From Oryzias latipes (Eukaryota; Chordata; Actinopteri; Beloniformes; Adrianichthyidae): a stretch of DNA of 64,000 nt. This document shows positions 45,440 to 56,800 of this stretch, piece after piece. The position numbers and the translations under genes were made by a program. A model generated the notes under the pieces. It was not told where the DNA came from, did no database searches, and worked only from the letters and a program-made list of their open reading frames with translations. The stretch's first letter is position 1, and each line of letters opens with the position of its first letter. The DNA lies in NCBI RefSeq assembly GCF_002234675.1, contig NC_019866.2, positions 647,083 through 711,082 on the forward strand. The letters run 5' to 3'.

Positions 45440-46900
45440 CCCAAAATCCAACTAAAATGAGATCAGATGAACTTTGGCCTATGAGCATTTTTAAAGCTTG
45501 ATCTGGTGACTTTCATCGAAGGACAGACGGTGACGATTCAATGAAGACCCCCCCCCCCCTCCACCACCACCATATTTCCTGTAAGGTAATACTTCTCTAA
45601 TAATTTCACTGTCTCTTCATTTAAAAAACTAATTTGAAAATATCTTCAACCTTGAGTTGACCTTCAAAGCCCCCCCTTTTCTCTTTCTGCAGGTATCCCT
45701 CATGATGGACCACTAAGACCTGCATCCCAGAACTGGTGACTTCCTTCAAAACCAGATTCTGGTTTTCTGCCGGCGTTCTGTCATCAGAGCTTCTCCAGAG
45801 GGCCTGAAATAATCGGGATCTTTTTTGTCCAGAACCTTGAGGGGAAAATGTTTTCCTCTAAAATCTTAAAGTGTCTTTCTGTGGAAAACTTCCAGGATGT
45901 CCATCAGTTCTTAGAGTGAAAACCGAATAACCTGGATTATCTGCTTTCCAAAGACATGAGACTGAAATCCTCTCGATCTCCAGCGGCGAGGACGTCTTCA
46001 GTCAGGCTGGATTCATGACTAAAGGTAAAGATCTTTTTCCACCAGAGCTGTTTCTGTGCAGTCTGAACTGAAGGTAAACTTTATTTCCTAACCTGCAGGT
46101 CTGTTCATCTACAGAGAAAACGCCCCGTTGGAAGAGGAAGCTGACGTTTGCTGCGTCTTTACCTGCATTTCTAATTTAGCAGGAAAACGGACTCTGAAAA
46201 CGGAAAACTGTGTTTTAAAAATGTAAATGTTGTTGTTGGAAAATCCTCAACTATGTACAGAATGTCTCCACAAGAGAACAAATGTCTGCTTTTGTCTGCT
46301 TTACATCCTTTTTAGAGAAAATGTCAACATTTGTTTCTGTTTTCAATTGTCAATCCTGCAAAAAGTATCAATTAAAGGGTTTTGTTTCACTTTTCTACCA
46401 TTTTTATTCTTTGACCTAAATTCTACTGTAGATTTGAACCCACAACCTCCAGGGTGTACCTGTAAAAACCTCTAAAGCCAGTTTAACTCTGTAATCTCAG
46501 ATGATTCCATGTTTACGTCGGCACCTTTTTCAGGATGTGGACTAAATGTCTGGAACACGACGATCACGTTCCTGCCTTTGACCGTCAGGTGAAGGTCCAC
46601 CTGTGGTCCTCAGGACAGGCGGCTCGAGGCCAGGTGAGGCCATCGGCCGACGAGGATCAAAGGTCAAGGCGTGAGGGGGCGGAGCCTGCCAGCGTCCCAT
46701 GAACGAAGAAGGTTCTCCTTCAGCGTAGAAGCGGAGCTGAGATTTGGTCGTGAAGCTAGAAAAGATTCTTCAGAACCTCAGGAACATTACGGGAGCAGTG
46801 TGCTGCTTTTGGATCCAGTCTGTCAGTGTTTGGCACAAAAAACCATAATGGACCTAAATGTAAACCTGAATACAAATCTAAATGTTCAATGCTTAATGTC
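45440..46900. other. Repeat-poor spacer with possible noncoding exons
   Basis: Acceptor-like TTTCTGCAG precedes 45,693 and AACCTGCAG precedes 46,100; a donor-like GTAAAG follows at 46,025; ATTAAA lies near 46,370. The intervening frames are short, for example ISSGEDVFSQAGFMTK joined to GLFIYRENAPLEEEAD, and match no family I recognise. It may be a lncRNA or the end of an unrecognised gene. Confidence 0.3.
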
Positions 46901-46939
46901 AGAGTGTGGAAGCATTTCTGTAGCAGACTAAAAATAAAC

Positions 46940-47043
46940 ACCTTTTTCATTTTAACAATGTAACTGCATCAAATGACTCGAATAAAATGAATCAATCCTC
47001 GAAATGCTTTTTCATTTTATTCAACCACCGCTCATTCTGTGAC
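46940..47043 (-). repeat. Inverted copy of a dispersed AT-rich repeat
   Basis: The reverse complement contains GTCACAGAATGAGCGGT, AAAAGCATTT and GAGTCATTTGATGCAGTTA, all repeated in the same order at 48,571-48,655 on the plus strand; a more diverged copy is at about 48,781-48,900. The copies flank the nested MITE block. Family unknown. Confidence 0.7.
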
Positions 47044-47327
47044 ATTTAAGACACACCCACAGTGCAGAAAGTGTAGCGTAATTCAATTCCAGTCTGCATT
47101 TCCAGGAGGGAGGCGTGGCGAGGATGAAGACGGACATGTTTAGGAGCAGTGCGGTCCGGCTCGTAGCTTCGTTATCTGCAGGGGAGGGTGTCGCTGTGCG
47201 CTCCTGATTTACAGATTCTCAGGTGAGTGGCAGCATTTCTGCCGTCTGGAGCTGCGGGCCGCGGTGCGTCTGTCTTTGGACAGAGCGAAGACCGTATCAA
47301 AGCACAGCCGGTCGGAAGGTGGAAATG

Positions 47328-48285
47328 TCACAAATCATTGAAGAAAAAAGGTTCAGAGGTCTAGAGCAGTGTTTTTCAACCTTTTCTGAGCCACGGCACA
47401 CTTTAACCTTAAAAAAAATCCCGCGGCACACCAGCATCCAAAAATTTAAAAAAGGATAAACTCATAGTCTGTATTGATCTACAGCCCCTCCCTCCACAAT
47501 CTCGCATGCATTTTTGAGATAATTGTTGCAGAAAAAGCTGGAAACTGCAGCTGTTTTTTTTCTAAAAAATGCAATAAAAGATAAGTTAGAAGATTTAAAA
47601 ACAGTTTGATGTGTGTTCGTTGGTTTCAAGACGTTTAACAACAGATCTCCGTATGCGCTGTCACTCTCACAACCCAATGCATCATGGGAGATGTAGTGCA
47701 TAAAACGGCCGGAGATCGGTTTTCTGAGCTTCATTGTTTTGTTCTCTTGTTCCACGGTCTGACACCGGACTCTGTGGAAAGCTACAGCGCAAAAGACGAG
47801 CTTTAACTGGTATTTTTGTTAGAACTGAGAGACTTTACGAGCTAAATCGGGACAAGGAAGTGAAGACTTTAACCACTTTTGATTGGTCAGACTGATGACA
47901 TGTGATTAAGCCCCTCAAGAATGATTGGTGGAGATAAAGGGGCGGGACTTTTCCCAAATACAGCCGGAGCTGCAGCTGAATCGCGGTACTGTACAGTCAT
48001 TCTTATCAAAATGTCTTTAATAAAATAAAATAAACGCAAAGAAAAAGTATTTTACGATCTTTTATATTCCAAACTACTCAGTGTTTTATCAGGGCCTGTT
48101 TGGATGAACACAGAGCTGAAATCCTGGAGATGGGAAATGTTTTTAGATCAGTTAATGAGGGAAATTTTCCACGGCACACTTGACCATCTCCCGCGGCACA
48201 CTAGTGTGCCTTGTGCCGTGGCACACTGGTTGAAAAACACTGGTCTAGATGACCCACTGTTAAAGTGCCTAGGATAGCACAAGGG
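47328..48285 (-). mobile_element. CCCTTGTGCTATCC-type MITE (inverted), split by a hAT-like element
   Basis: The right end CCTAGGATAGCACAAGGG is the inverted left terminus of the MITE family; the left part at 47,328-47,366 is the inverted middle (ATCATTGAAGAAAAAAGGTT). A hAT-like element (47,367-48,242) sits inside with duplicated GTCTAGAG/GTCTAGAT. The far end of the MITE is missing. Confidence 0.75.
47367..48242 (+). mobile_element. hAT-like nonautonomous element, copy 2
   Basis: Begins CAGTGTTTTTCAACC and ends GGTTGAAAAACACTG; flanked by GTCTAGAG (47,359-47,366) and GTCTAGAT (48,243-48,250), an 8-bp target duplication with one mismatch. The interior is collinear with the copy at 16.2 kb. 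No transposase frame. Confidence 0.85.
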
Positions 48286-48570
48286 TTACAGGCTATTTCC
48301 ACCCATTTACATCTAGATGGTCATTGCAGCATTGATTAATAATAATCATAACAGTAATAAAAGCACATTTAGAAAATCGTCTCCTGCTGCTTTATGCTGT
48401 TCGAGGACATCTGCAGCTCCAGCAGATTTCATCTAAACCTTTGCTGGTTGGACCAACACGCACTGATGTCATCGCCCCGCCTCCCTCCTGGAAATGAACT
48501 ATGCCACACTTTTAACATGGTGGGTGTGAAAACTAAAATGCAACCCCCCTTCATGCAATTTCACTTTATG

Positions 48571-48900
48571 TCACAGAATGAGCGGTTTTTAAGTAGAAAA
48601 AGCATTTTTGAGGATTGCTTTTTCATTTTATTTTGAGTCATTTGATGCAGTTATGTTGAGAAAAGGAAAAAGCATTTCTGTTGATCCAATTTATTTTTCA
48701 AATTAGACATTTCTAATTGAATTTTGCTACACATTCACTAAAGAACTTTTAGAAAATGAAATGTCTAACATTTTAATTATCGGAATAAGCGGTATTGTAG
48801 AAGAAAGCGGCTTGGCAGATTGCTTTTTCATTTTCATTTGAGTCAACAAATGCAGTTACATTTTGAAAATGAAAAAGCATTTTTGGTTTTGACTTCAATT
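48571..48900 (+). repeat. Dispersed AT-rich repeat, direct copies
   Basis: Contains GTCACAGAATGAGCGGT, AAAAGCATTT and GAGTCATTTGATGCAGTTA, partner of the inverted copy at 46,940-47,043, with a second diverged tandem copy from about 48,781. Confidence 0.65.
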
Positions 48901-49324
48901 CTTAATTATGCCACTGAAATGCTTCCACAGGTTGTTCTAATTCCTTTACTGCACAGTGTGTTCATCATTTTCTAGTTCTGTCTGAATCTAGAATTCCAAA
49001 TCCAGAGCCCTGGAAATTTCCCAGAAGTCTTTGTGGAAAACCAGTGTGTGTCGATGCTCACTTAGATCGCTGAATATAGACCACAATGCATTGCGTCCGA
49101 GCAGTTTTTGCCAAAAACATTTATTTAAATGTATTAAACAAAAAGTTATCTTCTGAAGACAATTTTCTCATAAATTAGATTTTGTGAAATCGATGACATC
49201 ATATTCACAGTTTAGAAAATAAAAATGGTAAACGAATGCTTTTCAAATCCAGGCCACTTGTGGTGCTGCACTATAATGTAACCCTTGTGCTATCCTAGGC
49301 ACGTTAACGTGGGGTCATCTAGAT

Positions 49325-49784
49325 TAGTGTTTTTCAACCTTTTTTGAGCCACGGCACACTTTAACCTTGACAAAAATCCTGCGGCACACCAGCATCCAAA
49401 AAAAAAACAAAAAACAGAAATTCATGGTCTGTATTGATCGACAGAACTGAGCGACTTTATGAGCAGAATTAAGAACAAGGAAGTGAAGACTTTAAGCACT
49501 TCTGATTGGTCAGACTGATGACATGTGATTAAGCCCCCCAAGAATGATTGGTGGAGACAGTTAAAGGGACGGGACTTTTCCGCAAACTGTCCTAGCTGCA
49601 GGTAAATCGCAGTAACGTCATTCTTATCAAAATGTCTTTAATAGAATTAAATAAACAGAAAAAGTAATTTTAAGATCTGTGTTTTATCAGGGCCTGTTTG
49701 GATGAACAAAGAGGGAAATGTTTTTAGATCAGTGAATGATTAATGAGGGCAATTTCTCCACAGCACACTGGTTGAAAAACACTG
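49325..49784 (+). mobile_element. hAT-like nonautonomous element, copy 3 (shortened)
   Basis: Starts TAGTGTTTTTCAACC (first base changed) and ends GGTTGAAAAACACTG, flanked by ATCTAGAT and ATCTAGAC. It lacks part of the interior seen in copies 1 and 2. Confidence 0.82.
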
Positions 49785-49852
49785 ATCTAGACCCACTAGA
49801 CAGAGCTCTGAACCTTTCTTCTTCAATGATCTTCACTGGTGTCCATGGATTA

Positions 49853-50716
49853 TGTTGGAAAAATATAATCTGTCGCTTTGAGATTACTTTCCTTTGTTGC
49901 ATGTTCAATAAAGTCGAGAAGAAGAAAACCACGGGATTCGGCCGGATTAAAGATTAACAAATTTATTCCCTAACATAATTTCTAAAAACATAGTAAAAAC
50001 AGAGTAAAATAAAAACAGATCGATCTGGGTGTCCAAAATCAAGGCCTGCAATACGCAAGAGGTTACATTTCGAATTCACATGCAGCTTGTCTGGAGACAC
50101 AGGAAAATTCCTTGAGTTCAGACTTTTAAGCATGTGGGCAGAACATCCTCCCCCGGGAGCAAGATGGCCGCCGAATCTCCGCCTCTGGTCGCTAGAGATT
50201 GGCTGGCAGGGGAGCCCGCCTACTTCCTTCAGCCCATGTTAGGAGTTACAGCATTTGGTCCTGGCTTCCTGCTTCAAACGTCCAGGGGGGTTATTTCAAA
50301 GACGGACCACTGTCCGACCACCAACAGTGTCCCCATGGGGGTCCAGCACCGTCGCCCGGATCCTTCTCCGCAGGCAATCAGTCCCAACTCTTTGTCCTTT
50401 TCATGTGAGTTGACACCTTCAGGGGGTTCCCATGAATTGAATTGAATCCTGGAGACAATTTAATTCTGGTCCATGTCAGATCTACAGTTAAGGCTTCCAG
50501 ATGGTCTTAGAAGATCAAAGACTGTTTTCTCCTGAAGGGGGTTGGAGGTTGGAGCTGCATTCCTGAAACCTCTTTACATATGCAATTATCAGGAAGTCCC
50601 TTTTAATTGAAATGACTGAAACCCACACACAGTAAACCAGAAAGAAAACCTTCAATGAAATAAAATGAAGATAAAAACCTAGGAGAAATGAGAACCACAA
50701 AAAATAAATTCCTTCA
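49853..50716. mobile_element. Putative solo LTR, 864 bp
   Basis: The segment interrupts a MITE exactly, begins TG (TGTTGG) and ends CA (CCTTCA), and is flanked by the 4-bp duplication ATTA at 49,849-49,852 and 50,717-50,720. No internal retroviral genes and no second LTR are present, which fits recombination to a solo LTR. The family is not determined; a 4-bp duplication is compatible with a retrovirus-like or other LTR element. It is a fossil younger than the MITE it interrupts. Confidence 0.65.
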
Positions 50717-50849
50717 ATTACATGAAATCTTTCCACCTTTGTCATGGTAGGGAGAAGCTTTGTTGGTGGAAAATCTAACGATTCTGGTCCAAATCGCAGC
50801 CGTCAGTCCTCCCTGGGATTAAATGTGAATAAATAAAAAGATCCAGTCT

Positions 50850-51010
50850 TTTGAATCAGAAATCCTTTATTGTCATTGTTACAACAGAAAGCTCTCCAGC
50901 TGCTCTGACAAAATAAAGTCATATACATACATGGAACTATGGATGTATAACTGTTATTGCACTTTCTGGATGAACTGATCCAAAAGACTCGGCTCCCTAA
51001 AAAGAGCCGT
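50850..51010 (-). mobile_element. LINE 3' end fragment
   Basis: Reverse complement has AACAATGACAATAAAGGATT at its 3' end, the tail type of several fish LINEs, with a short 3' UTR-like stretch. No coding part is recognised. Confidence 0.45.
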
Positions 51011-51569
51011 ATATGTTGTAGTGGGGGCCCCTGGGCCCTTAGCGCTACCAGCATGGATGATCCCGGTGACGGTCAGAGGGACCATAGGCGTGACCTGGCA
51101 GCCACGCCCCCACCATCAGCAGGTATGAATGAAGAGTGAATGAATGACGGACCCAATGGAAGCGTCTGGAAAAGCTCAGATGGATCCATTAGTATTCCCA
51201 TCAGGAGGGGGGGGGGGGGGGGACGTGTTCCAGGTCGTTGAGGAAGAGTGAGGAACCGCACAGACTCCAGGTTTGACTAAATACCGGTTGATGTGAATTT
51301 CCTTTTTGCTGCTCTTGAAGCTCTCTTGACATCCATGTTTATTATTTTGTTCAACCCTTTTTTCTAGATCTAGTGGAAGCATGAAGGCGGATCTAAAGGG
51401 TTCTGCAACCGTGGGTCTGCACTGCTGCAGCAGAACGACACGCATGATGCCTAAAGAACACCGGGGGGTTTATTATTATGATTACATAAGTACATTAAGA
51501 ATTACAGAGCAGTCGTCTGAACCAACTGAAAACCTGAAGTGTTCTTCAAAGATCCATCTTGAACCTTCA

Positions 51570-51660
51570 TTCATTCTTCTTCCAAACCACGTTTGTCCCT
51601 TTCGGGGTCACGGGGTGGCTGGAGCCTATCCCTGCTGCTCCTAAGAGCAGCGGCTGGAAG
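51570..51660 (+). repeat. Fish dispersed repeat fragment
   Basis: Contains TTTGTCCCTTTCGGGGTCAC followed by GGCTGGAGCCTATCCCTGC, a segment I recall as a very common fish interspersed repeat. Family not resolved. Confidence 0.5.
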
Positions 51661-53493
51661 TCCAGAGAACATAAGTAGGAATTGATCACTAAACTTTGGT
51701 GCTTTAGATGTTCTCCTGGTGGAATAACATCCCTTTTCTGTCCCACAGGAGAGTCTGAGTTCAATTCCCACGGTGGGCAATGAGCCATAAATCCACGGGG
51801 AGGACTTTCTTGATGTTACTCGTCTGTGCCATGAAAACCCCCACCTGAAGGTGAAAGGTCAACGTTGTGTTTAGTGTGTGTATAATTTATTATAGCAATG
51901 TATGCATGTGAGCACAATTCTCCCCGTTCATGTTACCATGGCAACGGTGAGGTCTCTCCTCCTTTAAAGAGCGAACAGGTGGTCAGCAATTAGAGACTCC
52001 GCCCACTTCTTCACCTGTATGATCTTATTGGACAATAGTTCCTCCATCGATGTAGACGTCTGACAAATGTTTGAATAATAAAGGACATTAAAAGCTACGT
52101 TTGTGTGTTTGTAGTGGTTTTTTGTTAAAGGTTAAAGGTCAAGTTTTTGGGAACCTGGTTGTTTTTCTTTAAGACTGAAAACTCAGAACCAAAACACAAA
52201 CTTTCCTCTGTGGCAGAAATAAACATGTTTGCAAACAGAACCTTTAGTATGTTTTATACATGTGGAAATGAAAAAAAAAACAGTTCAGTGGGAGGCATGT
52301 TAAACATGTTTACCCCTTGTGCTATCCTAGGCACTGGTGGGTCATCTAGACCCACTAGACAGAGCTCTGAACCTTTTTTCTTCAAGGATCTTCACTGGTG
52401 TCCATGGATTACATGAAATCTTTCCACCTTTGTCATGGTAGGGAGAACACGTCAATGGGAGGGGGGGTCATCTAAGATAGCACAAGGGTTACAGACTAAA
52501 TCAAATGTTTACATTTAGTTGGCGAAGGACTCTTCAGAGTCTGGATCCTCCAGGCTCCGCCTCCAGGCTCGTGCAGAACAAAGGAGGCAGCACAGCAGCT
52601 TCCATGTTTCACTATATTTATATTATATCATTAAATTCAATGTAGTACCTGAAACTAACACACGGGGGGGCAGACAGCTGTGCCCCCCCCACACGGTCCC
52701 AGCAAGAGAGAAGAGAGCGAAAGGCACGAAGAGTTAAACAGGACAGGGGGGGGGGGCAGCACGACAGACAGAGAAAGGCACAAATACAAAGGTCACCTGG
52801 AAACAGACTGGGGGGGGGGGGGGGTTCCCCCCCAAACAAAACGAAAAGAAAAGGCACAGAAGCATGAGAACTGAACGATGGTATGAGAGCAGAACCAGAA
52901 CCTCCATCCGGACCACCGGAACCATCCAGAGGAGAATGCAGCGCCACGCCCAGATCGCCAACCGTCTACAGCAGGTTCCATCAGCGTTGGGTTCCACAAC
53001 GGGACCATCGTCCCGGATCTTCTCTGGCTCAACCGCCGTCGGGCTTCAAACATCTTGGTTCTAGCCTGTCTTTAGAGGTCAAAGGTCACTGGACCCGTCT
53101 CAAACACTCTGCAGGAAACCCGCCTGCTCCACCTGGATCAGGGGGGTGGGGGGGGTCCCGATCAGGTGGTCTGCAGGATGGGGGACCTCAGGGAGCGCGG
53201 TTGTGCTCCCTTCAGTTTGGCGTTCTGGATGGTCTGGAGCTGCAGCCGCAGGCGGCAGACAGGTGAGTCCGTGCTGCGCCGGGGGGGGGGGGTCTACCCC
53301 CGTGGCAGAAATGTCTGCAGACCGTGGTTGCTGTGAGGTATGGGGGTCCGCCAGCCCCTCAGGGGGAGCCGGCTTTGAGGCGCACCGGCAAAAACAAGCT
53401 TATCTGGCTAAAAGATTAAAGAAATGTACGGATAGTTAAAGTGGTGAAGCTGCTCCTGTCTGCTCCTCCTTCCCTCATAGTGTTAGTACTTTA
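51661..53493. other. Intergenic, MITE to sh2b1 3' end
   Basis: Contains one intact MITE (52,314-52,488) and several G homopolymer runs (near 52,746, 52,811 and 53,281). The left part of the sh2b1 3' UTR may extend into the right end; no AATAAA on the minus strand was seen close to the stop codon. No other gene is recognised. Confidence 0.4.
52314..52488 (+). mobile_element. CCCTTGTGCTATCC-type MITE, short but with both ends
   Basis: Starts CCCTTGTGCTATCCTAGGCA and ends GATAGCACAAGGG, flanked by TTAC on both sides (52,310-52,313 and 52,489-52,492). This copy shows both termini and a perfect 4-bp duplication, defining the family. Confidence 0.85.
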
Positions 53494-53693
53494 CTCCTCC
53501 TCCTCCTCCTCCTCCTCCTCCTCCTCCTCCTCCTCCTCCTCCTCCTCCTCCTCCTCCTCCTCCTCCTCCTCCTCCTCCTCCTCCTCCTCCTCCTCCTCCT
53601 CCTCCTCCTCCTCCTCCTCCTCCTCCTCCTCCTCCTCCTCCTCCTCCTCCTCCTCCTCCTCCTCCTCCTCCTCCTCCTCCTCCTCCTCCTCCT
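53494..53693. repeat. (TCC)n / (GGA)n tract in sh2b1 3' UTR
   Basis: An uninterrupted 200-bp TCC triplet run, about 66 units. It starts about 110 bp beyond the sh2b1 stop codon on the minus strand, so the mRNA would carry (GGA)66. The poly-Ser, poly-Arg and poly-Glu frames are artefacts. Confidence 0.97.
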
Positions 53694-53805
53694 GCACCGA
53701 GCTAAATAAAAATACTGGTTACAAATGGCTATGATGTACGACGCCTCATCCACGCTCGCTCAGTCGCATGCACACAAACAAACGTGCTCCTCCTCCATCC
53801 CAGCA

Positions 53806-56800
53806 TCAGAAGAAGGAGTACTGGTTATCAATGGCTCTAGGAGCCCGCGCGCCGTCCCTCTCCTCCCCCTCCACAGCTTCTAGTTGGCGGAGGGGCGTGT
53901 CTCTTTCTCTCTCCTCCCACTCGTCTGATCCTCCCCCACTTCCTCCTCCGCTGCCTCCACTTCCTCCTCCTGTGGCTGCTACTGTCCCTGCAGGCACTGC
54001 TCCTCCTGCCAGCTCTAGTTCTCCTCTCTCCTGGGGCGGAGTCGGTGGCGGCGGCCGGCCCGGCGGTAGCGTAGGAGGCTGGGGGGGGCTACGGGGTCTG
54101 CTGGTCAAGTCTGCCAGGAGAGAGAAAGGAGGCGTGAGAGGGAGAAAAGAGAAGGAGGACAGGAGCATGGAGTCAGACGCCTCCTCAAAGCGCTTTTCTC
54201 CCAGATCACTTACAGCAGAACTCTGAGGTTCTGGTTCTGGTCTGATCCAGAACCAAAGGGAGGAGATGCTGTGAACTCCATGTGTGTGCAGGAGGCACAT
54301 GTAGATAAAGCGAGAGAGAAGCGAGGAGTAACGACCAGGAGGCGGAGACAGAGTCCTCCTCCTCACCAGAGGAGTCCAGATTTCACAGAGAGGAGGACTG
54401 AAGCTCCGCCCACTACCAGGAGACGAGGGGGAGCCGCATCTACTAGAGATTCTACGCACAGACGTGGAGCAAGGACCGACAGGAAACAGCTGATGTCCTC
54501 AGAGATGGCTCCGCCCCCTTGATTAGAGATGTAGATCTGGACCAACTAGATCTGACCCGGTTCCAGTCTATGATCTACTACTCCAGAAGTCAACCAGTAA
54601 CATTCAATCTGATTGGCTCTGAGGAGTCATGTGACCCAGAATGTTCAGTCAGCCACACACGCGTCCGGTCTCACTTACACACAGTCAGAGATGGGGGTTG
54701 ATGGAGAGTCGGGATGGCGCGTGGTGATGACATCACAGACTGTAGGCCGGCTGCCCGCCCTGTCCCGGCCTGTAAGGACGAGCCAATGATACAACAAGGA
54801 GAGGTCAGAACGGCCGCGGCAGCACGGAAACGGCGCCGGTTCTGCAGCCGCCGTGTCCATGCCGGTCGGAACACAATCAGGAAAATGAGGAGTGTGATGA
54901 TGATGATGAGGACATTATGGGCTGCATGCAAATGCTACACATCAATCCCAAACACGCTGCAAAGGTTCTGATCCGCCTCGATGCTTCCAGTGACAGCAGA
55001 ACCGATGCACAGCAGTCAACACAACCCACAGGCGGCGGGTCCGGTCCGACTCGCCACTGTGGGTCTGCCTGAAACACAGTTTTGGGCCAACAGTCCTTTG
55101 ACCCTTGCCAGCTCACCAGGAACAGGAATAGAGGTGACGACACCCCAGCCCCCCTCGCCGTTGCTTCCTGATACGGGCGCCGCCCAGTTGCAACTAGTCG
55201 AGTGACTGATTTCAACACGGCGCCACCCGTATCAGGAAACAACGGCACTTCCTGTTTAGGAGCAGGGAGGGGTCGGGCTGAAGGTGTTCCTAATGATTTC
55301 TCCTCACAAAGGATCAGGACAGGCCCGCTTCCGGCGCCGTCAGAGGGTCACGTGACTGTGTGGTCACTAAAGCGTGTGTAAACGGACATGAATGAAGATT
55401 CCAACATTGGTGTTTACACGCACCGCAGTGAACTGGTCTCATAAGGAAACTGGTACAGAGTTTCCTCCGGGACGCCACACGCTTGAACACGGTCGACCGC
55501 CGACACCACCTGGTTCCTGGACCGGCCCGGGCAGCACGGGTCCAGACCTTCAAAGAGTTTCTGTGGGCCCTACGGCGCCGTCACACATACCTGGCTGGCG
55601 CATGGCGGTAGCACCGACGAAGCTGATGAGGGTGACGTCAGAGGCCCCCCCCGACTCCAGCGGGATGGGATGCACCCGGAAGTGCTCCAGCATGTCGAAG
55701 ATGGACTGGAACCAGAGGTGCTGCACGCGGCACTGCCCGTCCTCGTTCAGGGACAGGCGGAGGTGCTGCAGGAGGCGGGAGAACCGCAGGTGAGAACAGA
55801 GCTTCTGCAGAACCGCAGGCCCAGCTGGAGAGGAGACGTTCCTGCAGGACTGCTGTTCAGCTGAAGGCACATCTCTGATTCATGTTGGAAACATTTGTGC
55901 TACAATCATCAGGCTGAGCAGGAATCAAACCTGCAGATCAGAGGTCGAACGCTCTGCTTAATTATCCTACAGAAATTATCTCTGATGCATGCGCGGTTTT
56001 CATAAAAGTACAAGGAAAATGTATCCGTGTTTGCAGGGAAGGCGGGGCCAACCTCGACCACCGAGGGTCGAAGGCGGGGCCAACCTCGACCACCGAGGGT
56101 CGAAGGCGGGGCCAACCTCGACCACCGAGGGTCGAAGGCGGGGCTTGACCAGCTCCACCCGCCCACCGCAGGAACACCCATGGAGCTCCTTCAGGACTGG
56201 CGGAGGACATGGAGCGTCGTTTTAAGGCTGTAGTATCTGTGCTGCCGCCAGCAAATCTAAAATCTAACAGGATTCAGAGAAAAGCGGCTTCTATCTGCGT
56301 CAGAATCCGTTGGAGTCACGTTGACAGATTCACGGTCATTCAAAGAATGTCCAGACTGGATGTAAACTTTCGAGGTTCAGGAGTTGATGATGGCAAAAGG
56401 ATTCACTAGAACTGTTTTAAATAAAGGTTTGCTGATTGAATCTGGCCGCTGTGATTCTTCCTGTCTACACCTGCACTCACCTTGGCCTTGCCCTGGAAGT
56501 TAAAGGTCAGGACGTACTCCCCGCGCCGCGTCTCGCTCTGGCGGACCAGGAAGACGCCGTGGCTCGCCGGGCCTCCTGCCAGCACCAGCTGGGCGGCTTT
56601 GAGGCGCGACAGCGTCCCGTGGAACCACTGACACTCGCTGAGCGGGTGCTCCACCGCCTCTGCGGGCGCCACATCAGAGAAGAGGAACGACCCTGGAGGT
56701 CACAGAGGAAGAGACGCCGCCATCAGCTGCTGCTTCTACAATCAGAACTGGCTTTAAACGGACCAATCAGATTCCTCGAAAAAAGTAGGTGGAGCCTGCT

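Larger units (their letters stand above)
49282..50755 (+). mobile_element. CCCTTGTGCTATCC-type MITE carrying two insertions
   Basis: The left end CCCTTGTGCTATCCTAGGCA is at 49,282; the internal GTCATCTAGA is split by a hAT-like element (49,325-49,784), and CCATGGATTA is split by a solo LTR (49,853-50,716). The MITE resumes as CATGAAATCTTTCCACC at 50,721 and fades near 50,755, so the right end is missing. Confidence 0.8.

Noticed and set aside
42016-45460. Plus and minus open frames of up to 370 codons with a 21-residue repeat
   Set aside because: Produced by a 63-bp satellite whose length is a multiple of three; both strands are open, and there are no splice sites or unique sequence to anchor a gene.
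47100-47230. Possible mitochondrial-targeting first exon (MFRSSAVRLVASLS)
   Set aside because: The frame stops within about 27 codons before the GTGAGT donor at 47,222, and no downstream exon such as tufm is recognisable.
53441-53753. Poly-Ser, poly-Arg and poly-Glu frames
   Set aside because: Pure TCC microsatellite read in different frames.
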